DNA of 64,000 nt from Streptomyces aculeolatus (GCF_020400605.1 NZ_JAINRD010000012.1:62001-126000), one strand, 5' to 3'. Positions 53,418-61,365 are shown, counted from the first letter of the stretch. A program made the numbers and translations. Notes: generated by a model from the sequence alone, not told the origin.

Positions 53418-53599
53418 GCGGACCTCACTCCCGAAGTCGCACATCCCGGGCCCGTGGCGCGCGCGCCACGGTGACGCCCGTGATCGGCGCATATGGAGCG
53501 GTGTGGCATGAAGATCTCCTCAATAGTCACGGCGGCTCGGTGTCCGTACGGAGCTCAGCGGGACCGTTCCGGACCACCGGCACGGCATCGCACCACAAC

Positions 53600-53613
53600 T
53601 TCCGTATCTGGAA
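53600..53613. promoter_or_regulatory. Candidate IclR operator 1
   Basis: TTCCGTATCTGGAA, an interrupted palindrome of TTCC/GGAA with six central bases, 183 nt upstream of the ATPase start. IclR proteins usually bind palindromes of about this size and AT-rich centre. Confidence 0.5.
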
Positions 53614-53788
53614 AATATGCCTCCAAGAATGTCGTTCAGAGGTTGGACCCTTTTTCGGCCACAGTCAAGCCCTAGATACGGTCGGCAATTCGGTGTATAC
53701 CGTGACGTGGACTCGATCTCTCGCGGCACGGACAGCCACGAGAGCCGCAACCCGGACGGCGAAAAGTTACGCCCCCGCGATGCACTGT

Positions 53789-53802
53789 TTCCACATATGG
53801 AA
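53789..53802. promoter_or_regulatory. Candidate IclR operator 2
   Basis: TTCCACATATGGAA, the same TTCC-N6-GGAA design as at 53600, 30 nt upstream of the phosphorylase start, where it would overlap a promoter or early transcript. Confidence 0.5.
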
Positions 53803-53831
53803 TCTGAGGACTCATACGGAGGTTGTCGCCG

Positions 53832-54641
53832 ATGGCGAGAAGCGCGCAGGATCCATGGCACAGCGGGGCACCGCCCCACCTCCCGGTCGGCACCGCAGAA
53901 GCCCTCCCACCGGTCTGCCTGCTCCCGGGAGACCCCGCGCGAGTCGACCTGGCCGCCGAGGTGCTCGACGACTTCCACGTCCTCGGCCAGAACCGGGAGT
54001 TCAGGATCGGTACCGGCCGCGCGCCCGGTGGCCGGCGAATCGCGGTCTGCTCGACCGGCATCGGAGGCCCTTCAACCGAGATCGCCGTCGTCGAACTCGC
54101 CCGGCTCGGCGTCAGGAGCATGCTGCGCACCGGCGGCATGGCCGCCCTGACCAGCCGCATAGCCCCCGGCACCGTCTGCACGGCCACCCGGGCGGTGCCG
54201 GGCAGCGGCGCCGCCTCGCACTATCCCGCCGACACGGCCGGACCAGCGGCCCATCCGGCCGTCCTGACCGCCGTCCGGCGTGCGGCACGCGACCTGGACG
54301 AACCGCTCACCGAGATCACCCTCGCCACGGTCGACTCGTACTACCTCGGGCAGGGACGACCGCTTCCCGGACACGAAGAACGCGCGGCCGCGAGGATGGA
54401 CGTCCTGCGCGGACTGGGCGTCGACGGACTGGAGATGGAGACCGAGACGGTGCTGGCCGTGGCCGGGGCCCTCGGCGTACGGGCAGGCGCCGTTCTGGTC
54501 GCGCACGCCAACCGCGCCACCGACGACTGGCTGGAGGACTACCGTCCCGCCCAACTCGCCATGCTGCGGGTGGCGGTGCGCGCCGCGGCGCTACTCTCGG
54601 ACGACGACCCTCTCCAGGCGGGCACCGCGGTCACGACGTGA
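53832..54641 (+). CDS. Uridine-phosphorylase-like nucleoside phosphorylase
   Basis: The 269-residue product is a PNP/UDP-family enzyme that splits nucleosides with phosphate. Visible are VCLLPGDPARVDLAAEVLDD (phosphate-binding loop), VCSTGIGGPSTEIAVVELAR, LRTGGMA, and GLEMETETVLAVAGALG (ribose-binding Glu-Met-Glu). DSYYLGQGRPLPG has the Gln-x-Arg that contacts the pyrimidine in uridine phosphorylases. The ATG at 53832 is favoured by GGAGG 9 nt upstream; a TTG three codons earlier is too close. It could release uracil, or orotate from orotidine, for the divergent catabolic operon. Confidence 0.85.
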   Translation: MARSAQDPWHSGAPPHLPVGTAEALPPVCLLPGDPARVDLAAEVLDDFHVLGQNREFRIGTGRAPGGRRIAVCSTGIGGPSTEIAVVELARLGVRSMLRTGGMAALTSRIAPGTVCTATRAVPGSGAASHYPADTAGPAAHPAVLTAVRRAARDLDEPLTEITLATVDSYYLGQGRPLPGHEERAAARMDVLRGLGVDGLEMETETVLAVAGALGVRAGAVLVAHANRATDDWLEDYRPAQLAMLRVAVRAAALLSDDDPLQAGTAVTT

Positions 54642-54717
54642 ACAGGTCGACAGCGCATCAGTACGATCCCACTGTCCCCGCCCGGCAGTCCTTTGGCCTC
54701 GATGAACGGACAGACCG

Positions 54718-55521
54718 CTGAGTACCGACAGTTACACCAGAACGCTGCGCGTCCTGCGAGTCATCGCGTCCCACGTGCGTGGTCTGTCGTTGCAACAGCT
54801 GCACGAAGAGCTGGGTATCCCGATAGGCAGCCTGCACCGGGTGATGGCCGCGCTCGTCGAAGAACGCTACGTCACCCGCTCCCCCAGCAACCGCCGCTAC
54901 TTCCTCGGACCGGCCTTCACCGAGCTGTCCACGATGGCCATCGCCTCCCAGGGCACGGCGGTCAGCCCGCCGCGCCCCATGCGAGACGCCGCCAGGGAAT
55001 GCGGCGAGACCGTGTTCCTCACCGAACTGACCGGCACCCGCCTCCTCTGCGTGGCCCTGGTCGAGGGCGTGCACCCGCTCCGTCTGTTCGTCCGGGTGGG
55101 CCAGGTCATGCCACCGCACGCGGCAGCCTCGGCACGCAGCATCCTCGCGTACCAGACACCCGAGACCGTCGCCACGGTGCTGCGTGCGCAGGAGCTGACG
55201 GCCTACACCGCAGACACCCCGCACACGGAGGAGCAGGTGACCGCCCATCTCGCCCAGGTCCGGATGCAGGGGTTCGACGTGTGCGAGAACGAACTCGACG
55301 ACGACGTCTGGGCGGTGTCGGCCCCCGTGTTCAGGTCCACCGGCCAGGCCACGTCCAGCATCACCCTCGCTGCCGCGGGCCAGCGGATGCGGGACCCACT
55401 GGCCCGCACCAGCGCCACCGAGACCGCCCTGCGGGCCGCCCGCGCACTCTCGATGGAACAGGGCTACGCCGGCGCCACCTCCCCCGCCCGAACCCGCTCC
55501 TCACCCGAACCCGCCGGATAG
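54718..55521 (+). CDS. IclR-family transcriptional regulator
   Basis: An N-terminal winged helix (RGLSLQQLHEELGIPIGSLH / RVMAALVEERYVTRSPSNRR) is followed by the effector-binding IclR domain (ARECGETVFLTELTG, RVGQVMPPHAAASARSILAY, APVFRSTGQATSSITLAAAG). The residues before the first GTG (54775) continue the IclR recognition fold (YTRTLRVLRVIASH), so translation must start upstream. The only candidate after the stop at 54703 is the CTG at 54718, giving 267 residues. It is likely the local regulator, acting at the TTCC-N6-GGAA sites. Confidence 0.85.
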   Translation: MSTDSYTRTLRVLRVIASHVRGLSLQQLHEELGIPIGSLHRVMAALVEERYVTRSPSNRRYFLGPAFTELSTMAIASQGTAVSPPRPMRDAARECGETVFLTELTGTRLLCVALVEGVHPLRLFVRVGQVMPPHAAASARSILAYQTPETVATVLRAQELTAYTADTPHTEEQVTAHLAQVRMQGFDVCENELDDDVWAVSAPVFRSTGQATSSITLAAAGQRMRDPLARTSATETALRAARALSMEQGYAGATSPARTRSSPEPAG

Positions 55522-55627
55522 CACCGGCAACCGCCCTGGCGGCGGGGGCAGACCGTCGCCGAAGTCTTGACCCGCGGGTTCTCTTCCTGCCTCACGCATT
55601 GTCGGCGGCGTTCCGTCCGAGGGCTCC

Positions 55628-55972
55628 TCAGGGGCGGTCGCCCTTGGGTTGGCCGGGCTGCTGCGGGGTGCCGTGGGGCGGGGGGTGGATCGGTGGGGCC
55701 GCCGTGTCGGGGGTGACGGGCGAGGTGCCCTGCGGGGGCGGGGCCACCGAGGCGCCGCCGAGGCCGGCGGACGCGGGCCTGGCCCCCGCCTCGACCTGCC
55801 GCAGCCGGAAGCGGAGCAGTTCGACCACCTGCCGGCGGTCGGCGTGCTCGCGCTCGTACGTCAGCAACTGCTCCAGCTCCTGCCGGCTCAGCGAACGGAC
55901 ACGGTCCTCCAGATCGCCGGGCTGCAGCCCGTCGTAGTCGGGAAGGGGCAGGTCATGGTGTTCCCCGGCCAT
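55628..55972 (-). CDS. Conserved hypothetical small protein
   Basis: The 114-residue product has an acidic N-terminus (LPLPDYDGLQPGDLEDRVRS), a helical Arg/Glu-rich middle (LEQLLTYEREHADRRQVVEL) and a Pro/Gly/Thr-rich disordered tail after residue ~70. This pattern, including the P-L-P-D-Y-D motif, recurs in small Streptomyces proteins of unknown function. No membrane segment or catalytic motif. Confidence 0.6.
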   Translation of the reverse strand: MAGEHHDLPLPDYDGLQPGDLEDRVRSLSRQELEQLLTYEREHADRRQVVELLRFRLRQVEAGARPASAGLGGASVAPPPQGTSPVTPDTAAPPIHPPPHGTPQQPGQPKGDRP

Positions 55973-56008
55973 GGGCTTCCTCTCGCTCGGGCGTCGGCCA
56001 CCGCCGGG

Positions 56009-56212
56009 TCAGTCCGCGGTTCTGCGGCGGTGGCTGGTGTCGCACCACGGGTAGGTGCGGCTGCGCCGGCAGGTGCAGACGGCGACGCAGAAGCGGTCGG
56101 AGACGGCGACGGTGCCGTCGTCGAGCGTCACCTCCACCGGGCCCTCGACGAGCAGGGGGCCCGTGCGCTGTACGCGCAGCCGGCGCGGGGATTCGTCTCG
56201 CGGGCTGTGCAC
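56009..56212 (-). CDS. CDGSH-type iron-sulphur protein
   Basis: The 67-residue product has the mitoNEET-like motif FCVAVCTCRRSRTYPWCDTS followed by His, i.e. the C-x-C-x(n)-C-D-x-x-H ligands of a [2Fe-2S] cluster. Such proteins transfer electrons or clusters. It is 101 nt downstream of the haem-oxygenase-like gene on the same strand, and the two probably work together. Confidence 0.85.
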   Translation of the reverse strand: MHSPRDESPRRLRVQRTGPLLVEGPVEVTLDDGTVAVSDRFCVAVCTCRRSRTYPWCDTSHRRRTAD

Positions 56213-56313
56213 GGCTCACCACCAGCCTTCCTTGCCCTCCTGCCACGGGGAGGGCCACGGCTGCCGGGTACCCGAACATTTCGGTTGAAACGTCTGGCCC
56301 GCGGGAAGGGGCC

Positions 56314-57306
56314 TCACAGGGCGTGACGCAACGAGGAGCGCTCCGAGCGCCACGATCCGAGGAGGTGCTCGGTGAACCGGTCCTCGACCAGGCCGGTGGC
56401 CGCGATCCCGAACGCCACGTCGGCCGCGAGCTGCGGCTCCGCCTCCAGCAGCCCGGCCACCACCTCGTGCCGTACGACCTGCTCGTGGACGGCGTCGGCC
56501 TCCACGTGTTCGCGGTAGAAGTGCTCCGCCGCCGGGCCCGCGCCCAGCCGCTCCATGGCCTGCGCCAGCCGGCGGCAGTTCGGGGAGGAGGTGATCTCGA
56601 CCGCGGCGAAGTGGCCGACCAGCGCACCGCGCAGGCGGCGGTGCAGGCCGAGCAGCGACATGAGGTTCGAGACGGCCAGCATCTGCGGGCAGGCGGCGTC
56701 CAGATAGCGCCCGTAGCCGGTGTCGAGCGAAAGGTCCCGCATGAGGTCGGCGAACAGGCGGGCGTGCACCCGCTCACCGCGGCCGGCCCCGAACTCGTCG
56801 TACTCCACCGCCGCCATGCCCGCCTTGGCCCGCCCGTGCAGCCGCGGGAGCACCCAGGCGTGCGGGTCGGCCTCCTTGAGGTGGTACAGGGAGCGCTGCG
56901 CGGCGTACTCCCGCACCTGCCCCAGCGTGCCGTCGTCCCGCAGGTGGTACGAGATGCCGTCGCCCTGCACGGGTTCGACCAGCAGCTCCGCCAGGGCCGA
57001 ATCGACGTCGGCGGGCAGCGGCGCGTCATCCCGCAGCGCCGCCAGGAAGCGGTCCTCCAGCGCACGGCGGAAGGCCAGCAGGGCGGCGTCCCACTCCATC
57101 TCGTCGTCCACGCCGGCGAATCCCCGGTAGTGCAGCTCGTAGCAGAGGTAGAGGGCCAGTTGCAGGTCGTCGCCGTACGGGTCGCTGCGCTCGGCGTCGC
57201 CCGCCGGCGGCAGCGAGCCCGAAGCACGCCGCAGGTAGGCGAGCGTCGCCGCGGACAACTCTCCGCGGTCGGTCGGCAGGGTCGGCTCGTATAGCCCGGT
57301 ATGCAT
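56314..57306 (-). CDS. Iron-containing redox enzyme family protein (haem-oxygenase-like fold)
   Basis: The 330-residue, all-helical product has the metal-ligand pattern of haem-oxygenase-like di-iron proteins: GMAAVEYDEFGAGRGERVHA (Glu and His on one helix) and EHFYREHVEADAVHEQV (Glu, His) on a later helix, with LYLCYELHYRGFAG near the N-terminus. Substrate unknown. The start at 57306 is chosen where family-like sequence begins; the frame is open further upstream. Its partner CDGSH gene follows. Confidence 0.8.
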   Translation of the reverse strand: MHTGLYEPTLPTDRGELSAATLAYLRRASGSLPPAGDAERSDPYGDDLQLALYLCYELHYRGFAGVDDEMEWDAALLAFRRALEDRFLAALRDDAPLPADVDSALAELLVEPVQGDGISYHLRDDGTLGQVREYAAQRSLYHLKEADPHAWVLPRLHGRAKAGMAAVEYDEFGAGRGERVHARLFADLMRDLSLDTGYGRYLDAACPQMLAVSNLMSLLGLHRRLRGALVGHFAAVEITSSPNCRRLAQAMERLGAGPAAEHFYREHVEADAVHEQVVRHEVVAGLLEAEPQLAADVAFGIAATGLVEDRFTEHLLGSWRSERSSLRHAL

Positions 57307-57471
57307 GGATTTAGGGTATCCAGGCCGCGTCCGGTCATGCCGGCGCCCGGCCCCGCGGTCGTCCTCTTTTCCGCGCGCGGCCTCACCGCGGATTTCCCGG
57401 TTCGTCCGGGCAACTCTGGGCACCCGGGTCACATGGCTCACGCCTCGAGCACACAGGGAGGCGACGCAGAT

Positions 57472-57882
57472 ATGGCTGACCAGGGCAGGAACAAGACCAG
57501 CGCGATACGCGACGACGTGATCGCCAAGGAGATGAGCGGCGAGCTGCGCGCGAACCGCTCCACCCGCATGGAGGAGGATCGCGAGCTGCAGCCACCGGGA
57601 GAGGACCAGCCGGAGACGGACCGCGCGCCCGGCACCACGCTCGTCGGCGGTACGCCCCCGGGGATCACCCCGGAAGGCGTCGAGCTGCGCAGCGAGCTGG
57701 GCCGGAACCTCGGTCGCGCCGTCTATCCAGCCGACCGCAATGCGGTCCTGAAGACGCTGCACCGCAACAACGCCCCGGACCGGGTGGTGGAGCTTGCGCA
57801 GCGACTCCCCGACGGGGAGTACGGCAACCTCCAGGCGATCGCCGACGCCCTCGGCCTCGGCGGGGAGGAGCGCCGCACGTGA
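57472..57882 (+). CDS. DUF2795 domain protein
   Basis: The 136-residue product has a polar N-terminal half and a C-terminal DUF2795 domain (~75–130): LGRAVYPADRNAVLKTLHRN and RLPDGEYGNLQAIADALGLG. These domains are small, basic helical units of unknown function, common in actinobacteria. The ATG at 57472 has GGGAGG about 10 nt upstream. Confidence 0.75.
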   Translation: MADQGRNKTSAIRDDVIAKEMSGELRANRSTRMEEDRELQPPGEDQPETDRAPGTTLVGGTPPGITPEGVELRSELGRNLGRAVYPADRNAVLKTLHRNNAPDRVVELAQRLPDGEYGNLQAIADALGLGGEERRT

Positions 57883-57939
57883 CCGGAGCGGCCGCCCGGG
57901 AGGCGGGCCGGTATCCGGCAGGGCGCGGTCACGGCCGGG

Positions 57940-58254
57940 TCAGAACGGGAGGCCGGGTGCGTCGGCGTGCGGATGGCGGCGCTCATCCGGGCGGATCGGC
58001 TCGACCAGGTCGCCGTGCGGGCCGCGCAAGGCGGCTGCCAGCAGCTCGTCGTGGTGCGAGCGCCAGCGGCCGAAGTTGTCGTTGACGTTGATGACCTCCG
58101 TGCCGCCCCGGCGCGCCCGCTCGATGAGCCGCGTCATGCCGGGCAGGGTCTCGCGCACGGACGGCAGGAGCAGGTGGGCGTCCTCGTGCTCGTAGGTGTT
58201 GACCATGTCGGTGACGATGAGTGCGGTGGGGTCACGACGCCCTGCCGAAGGCAC
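57940..58254 (-). pseudogene. Isochorismatase-like hydrolase, C-terminally truncated
   Basis: Reads TALIVTDMVNTYEHEDAHLL, RRGGTEVINVNDNFGRWRSH and GPHGDLVEPIRPDE, the N-terminal half of an isochorismatase-fold cysteine hydrolase (catalytic Asp in TDMVN). It ends after 104 residues, where family members continue with the catalytic Cys and about 80 more residues. Its 5' end overlaps the HAD gene by 23 nt. Likely non-functional. Confidence 0.7.
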
Positions 58255-58897
58255 TGCCGTCGAGGTGCGCGAGCAGGTCGGACGGGTCCTCGTAGACCTC
58301 GCGGGCGCCCGCGCGCTCCAGGTGGGCGCGCGGGATGCCGCCGGAGAGCAGGGCGACGGCCGTGACGCGTGCGCGGGAGGCAGCCCGCATGTCCCAGACG
58401 GAGTCGCCCACGAAGACGGTGCCCGCGGCGTCGGAGCCGACCAGCTCCATCCCGTGGGCCAGCGGGTCCGGCGCGGGTTTGCCGCGGGTCACGTCGGCGG
58501 AGCTCGCGGTGTCCCGGATGACGTCGTCGGCGTCGATGGCCTCCCGCATGGCGGCCAGCTCGCGGTCGTCCGCGGAGGTGACGAGGCCGATGCGCCAGCC
58601 GCGGTTGTCGAGCGCGCGCAGGAGGTCGCCGGCGCCGGGGAGCGGGTTCAGCGTCTCGAAGTGCGTGGCGTAGAGGGTCTTGTGGGCCTTGCTGATGGTG
58701 TCGTCGTGCTCGCGGTCGCGGTGCTCGCCGAGGACGTGGTCGAGCAGGTCGGTGGAGCCCAGGCCGATGGCGTGGTGGATGACGGCCGCCGGGACGTCGT
58801 GGCCGCTCTGGCGCAGCGCCTCCCACCAGGCGGTGACGTGCAGGTAGTTGCTGTCCACGAGGGTGCCGTCGACGTCGAAGAGGGCTGCGCGTGGCAC
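58232..58897 (-). CDS. HAD-superfamily phosphatase (phosphoglycolate phosphatase / beta-phosphoglucomutase type)
   Basis: The 221-residue product has motif I RAALFDVDGTLVDSN, a helical cap, motif II (Ser/Thr) in IGLVTSADDRE, the motif III Lys in DVTRGKPAPDP and motif IV in TVFVGDSVWDM. Substrate uncertain. The GTG at 58897 has AAGGAG 7 nt upstream. The truncated isochorismatase overlaps its 3' end. Confidence 0.85.
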   Translation of the reverse strand: MPRAALFDVDGTLVDSNYLHVTAWWEALRQSGHDVPAAVIHHAIGLGSTDLLDHVLGEHRDREHDDTISKAHKTLYATHFETLNPLPGAGDLLRALDNRGWRIGLVTSADDRELAAMREAIDADDVIRDTASSADVTRGKPAPDPLAHGMELVGSDAAGTVFVGDSVWDMRAASRARVTAVALLSGGIPRAHLERAGAREVYEDPSDLLAHLDGSAFGRAS

Positions 58898-59100
58898 GGG
58901 GGCTCCTTGGTCGGGGGGAGCGGGGCTGAGGGCTTCGCAGGCTCGCGGAGGTGTGTGTGTACCCGCGTGTGACCAGGTCATGCGCCGGGTTGCGCCAGGT
59001 GGCCGTCCCTCCGCGAGACGTGGATTCGTCGATCGCCGTGCACGAAGAGCTGGGCCGGCTGCTGACCGCACCACGCCGCCGACCGGCCGGCACGGCCGGG

Positions 59101-59127
59101 GCTGCCGGGGCTGCCGGGGCTGCCGGG
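59101..59127. repeat. Three tandem copies of a 9-bp unit
   Basis: GCTGCCGGG is repeated exactly three times (59101, 59110, 59119) and partly before, in the 253-nt gap between the HAD and PP2C genes. It is non-coding in the direction of its neighbours. A likely slippage tract. Confidence 0.8.
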
Positions 59128-59150
59128 ATGGAGGGGACTGACGGCGGGAT

Positions 59151-60350
59151 CTACGTGTCGGCGCCGGCGGGGGCGTGCCGTTTGCCGGCGCCGGGGCCCC
59201 GCCAGTCCAGGCAGAGCACGGTGGCGTCGTCGTCCAGGTGGCCCGCACAGGCGTCGGCGACGGCGGTGGTCAGGTCACGTACGACTTCACGGGGGTGGTC
59301 GGCGGCGGTGTCCCGGATCAGGGCGGGCAGGTCCACGGTCTCGGCCTCGCGCTCCTGCATGCCGTCGGTGTAGAGCACCAGGCGGTCACCGCGGCGCAGA
59401 TCGAGATCCTGCACGCGGTACGCGCCCTGGTGAACGACTCCGAAGGGCATGTCGACGTCCAGGTGCATCTCGGTGACCCGTCCGTCGCGAAGCCGTAGCG
59501 GCCACGGGTGCCCGGCGTTGACCAGCCGGGCCCCGCTGCCGTCGAGGGCGATGCGCAGCATCAGACCGGTGCCGAAGGTGTGGCGGCCGTGGTCGAGGAG
59601 AGCCTGGTGGGTCCGGCCGGCCTGCTCGGCCAGGTCCGCACCCGCGCGGCGGGCTCCACGCGAGGCGTTGACCAGCAGGGTCGCCGTCAGGGCGGCGTCC
59701 GTGTCGTGGCCCATGGCGTCGGTGATGGACAGGTGCAAGCTGTCGTGGTCGAGGGTGTAGTCGTAGGTGTCCCCTGCGACGCTGTCGGCGGGCACCAGCG
59801 CCGCCGCCAGGGCGAACTCTGCCGCCTCGCAGGACGAGGCGGAGGGCAGGAGCTCGCGCTGGATCTCGGCGGCCAGGCTGACCGACGTGGTGCGCCGGCT
59901 CCACTGATACAGATCGGTGAAGCGGCGGTCGGTCACGACGATGTACGCCAGCGCGTGAGCGGCCTCCTCCACCCGCTCCAGTACCTCCGCGGAGGCGTCG
60001 GGGAGGGACAGCTCCAGAACGCCGATGGTGTCGCCGCGGTTGGTGACCGGGGCCAGCACCCGCTGCAGCGGTCCGCCCCCGGGCGCCCGGGTGATCCTCT
60101 GGGCGCGCAAGACCTCGTCGTAGACGCTGCCGACCAGCGGAATCTGCTCGGCCCGCGGGGCGGCTTGTGCCACTGTCCGCTCGCCGACCCGCACCAGCCT
60201 CCGGCCGACGATGTCCACGAACAAGAACGCCACGTCCCGTGCGCCGAATCGCTCCCGAAGGTTGCCGGACACGACGTCGAGGGAGGCGAACGGCGCGGCC
60301 TCCTCCGCCGCGGCCAGTACCCCGGCCAGCCCCATGCGCTCAGGTGCCAT
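59151..60350 (-). CDS. PP2C-type serine phosphatase with GAF sensor (RsbU/SpoIIE-like)
   Basis: The 399-residue product has a GAF-like domain (~20–150) and a linker helix (SVSLAAEIQRELLPS) typical of RsbU-type phosphatases. The SpoIIE/PP2C domain (~165–385) has metal Asp residues in VAGDTYDY, SITDAMGHDTDAAL, LVLYTDGMQE and LDDDATVLCLDW. Such proteins dephosphorylate anti-sigma-factor antagonists in stress or developmental signalling. No partner kinase or antagonist gene is adjacent. Confidence 0.9.
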   Translation of the reverse strand: MAPERMGLAGVLAAAEEAAPFASLDVVSGNLRERFGARDVAFLFVDIVGRRLVRVGERTVAQAAPRAEQIPLVGSVYDEVLRAQRITRAPGGGPLQRVLAPVTNRGDTIGVLELSLPDASAEVLERVEEAAHALAYIVVTDRRFTDLYQWSRRTTSVSLAAEIQRELLPSASSCEAAEFALAAALVPADSVAGDTYDYTLDHDSLHLSITDAMGHDTDAALTATLLVNASRGARRAGADLAEQAGRTHQALLDHGRHTFGTGLMLRIALDGSGARLVNAGHPWPLRLRDGRVTEMHLDVDMPFGVVHQGAYRVQDLDLRRGDRLVLYTDGMQEREAETVDLPALIRDTAADHPREVVRDLTTAVADACAGHLDDDATVLCLDWRGPGAGKRHAPAGADT

Positions 60351-60702
60351 CGTCGCTGACCGCGGTCAGGCCGACCACGCCGGTGGCGGCGATGCCGGCC
60401 CGCCCGGTGGCCTCCAGCGTGCCGCACAGGCGGTGTACGTCGGGGAGATCGCGGCCGCGACCATCGGGACGGGAACGCTGACCAGCCCGAACGTCGTCAT
60501 TCCCGACCAGGCCGTACGAGCCATCCGCCTCACCTCCGCACCTTGCCCATTCTCATGCCTCGGGCGCCCCGACGCACTCCGGGCAGGCGCCCCGGGCACG
60601 GGCCCGCGCACCGCGGGCACCGCGTGCGCCACGCCGCACGGCAGGTGACGATGGCCCGGACGGCGCGTACCGCGGACGAGCGAGGCGACACGAGGGGCTC
60701 TC
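60351..60702. other. Region between PP2C phosphatase and LigD-type gene
   Basis: 352 nt with no intact gene. It holds a Ku-like gene start (60524 reading left) that decays within ~20 codons, and the promoter region of the LigD-type gene. In the other minus-strand frame the sequence just before the phosphatase reads LCGTLEATGRAGIAATGVVG, open but without a start codon. Confidence 0.5.
60366..60524 (-). pseudogene. Ku protein 5' remnant
   Basis: From an ATG at 60524 with GGAGG upstream the product begins MARTAWSGMTTFGLVSVPVP, the characteristic start of bacterial Ku (W-x-G-x-x-x-F-G-L-V-x-V-P-V). Similarity ends at about residue 22; the frame stops at 60366, 53 codons in all, against ~270–320 for a full Ku. 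It is divergent from the LigD-type gene, the usual arrangement of an end-joining locus. Confidence 0.65.
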
Positions 60703-61365
60703 GTGGGCAAGAAGGACGAACTGCGGACCTACCGCGAGAAGCGGCGCTTCGACAGGACGGGCGAGCCGCGCGGCGAGCACGCCGCGGACGGCGAAGCCCC
60801 ACCCGGTGAGGCGGACGGGCCGGCGGCGTTCGTGGTGCAGATCCACGACGCGAGCACCGTGCACTTCGACTTCCGCCTGGAGGTCGACGGCGTCCTGAAG
60901 TCCTGGGCGGTCCCCAAGGGGCCCTCCGCCGATCCCCGCGACAAGAGGCTCGCCATCCCCACCGAGGACCACCCCCTGGAGTACCTGGGATTCGAGGGCG
61001 TGATCCCCGAGGGGGAGTACGGCGGCGGCACCGTCATCGTCTGGGACCACGGCACCTATCGACCGGTCAGCCACGACAGGCGAAGGCGGCCGGTGCCGTT
61101 CGACCGGGCCCTCGCCGACGGGCACGCCGTCTTCGAACTGCACGGCCGGAAGCTGCACGGCCGGTACGCGCTCACCCGCTTCCGCGGCGGTGCCGGAGAC
61201 GGCCTCTCCGGCGAGAAGCCGCTGTGGCTGCTCGTCCGCACGGGAACGGGACACGGCAACGCCGGCACACCCGACCCGCGGCGGGCCCGCTCCGCACGCA
61301 GCGGCCGCACGCTGCGCCAGGTCACCGAGTCACCGGACGCACCCCGGTGGAACCCCGGCGGCTGA
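60703..61365 (+). CDS. LigD-type DNA 3'-phosphoesterase domain protein
   Basis: The 220-residue product is the stand-alone 3'-phosphoesterase (PE) module of bacterial end-joining ligase LigD. FVVQIHDASTVHFDFRLEVD (His/Asp metal site), LKSWAVPKGPS, EDHPLEYLGFEGVIPEGEYG and WDHGTY are all present. PE trims 3'-phosphate and ribonucleotide ends. Start GTG with GAGGGG upstream. There is no polymerase or ligase domain; the adjacent Ku gene is a remnant, so the local end-joining unit is incomplete. Confidence 0.9.
   Translation: MGKKDELRTYREKRRFDRTGEPRGEHAADGEAPPGEADGPAAFVVQIHDASTVHFDFRLEVDGVLKSWAVPKGPSADPRDKRLAIPTEDHPLEYLGFEGVIPEGEYGGGTVIVWDHGTYRPVSHDRRRRPVPFDRALADGHAVFELHGRKLHGRYALTRFRGGAGDGLSGEKPLWLLVRTGTGHGNAGTPDPRRARSARSGRTLRQVTESPDAPRWNPGG

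Larger units (their letters stand above)
53418..53831. promoter_or_regulatory. Divergent promoter region of the pyrimidine locus
   Basis: 414 nt between the ABC ATPase gene and the phosphorylase gene, AT-richer than its surroundings and without an ORF. It must hold the promoters of both operons. Two TTCC-N6-GGAA palindromes (53600–53613, 53789–53802) are the best operator candidates; no near-consensus -35/-10 pair was found. Confidence 0.6.

Noticed and set aside
54775..55521. GTG at 54775 as the start of the IclR regulator
   Set aside because: The in-frame residues upstream (YTRTLRVLRVIASH) complete the first helix of the IclR DNA-binding fold, so translation must begin earlier, probably at the CTG at 54718.
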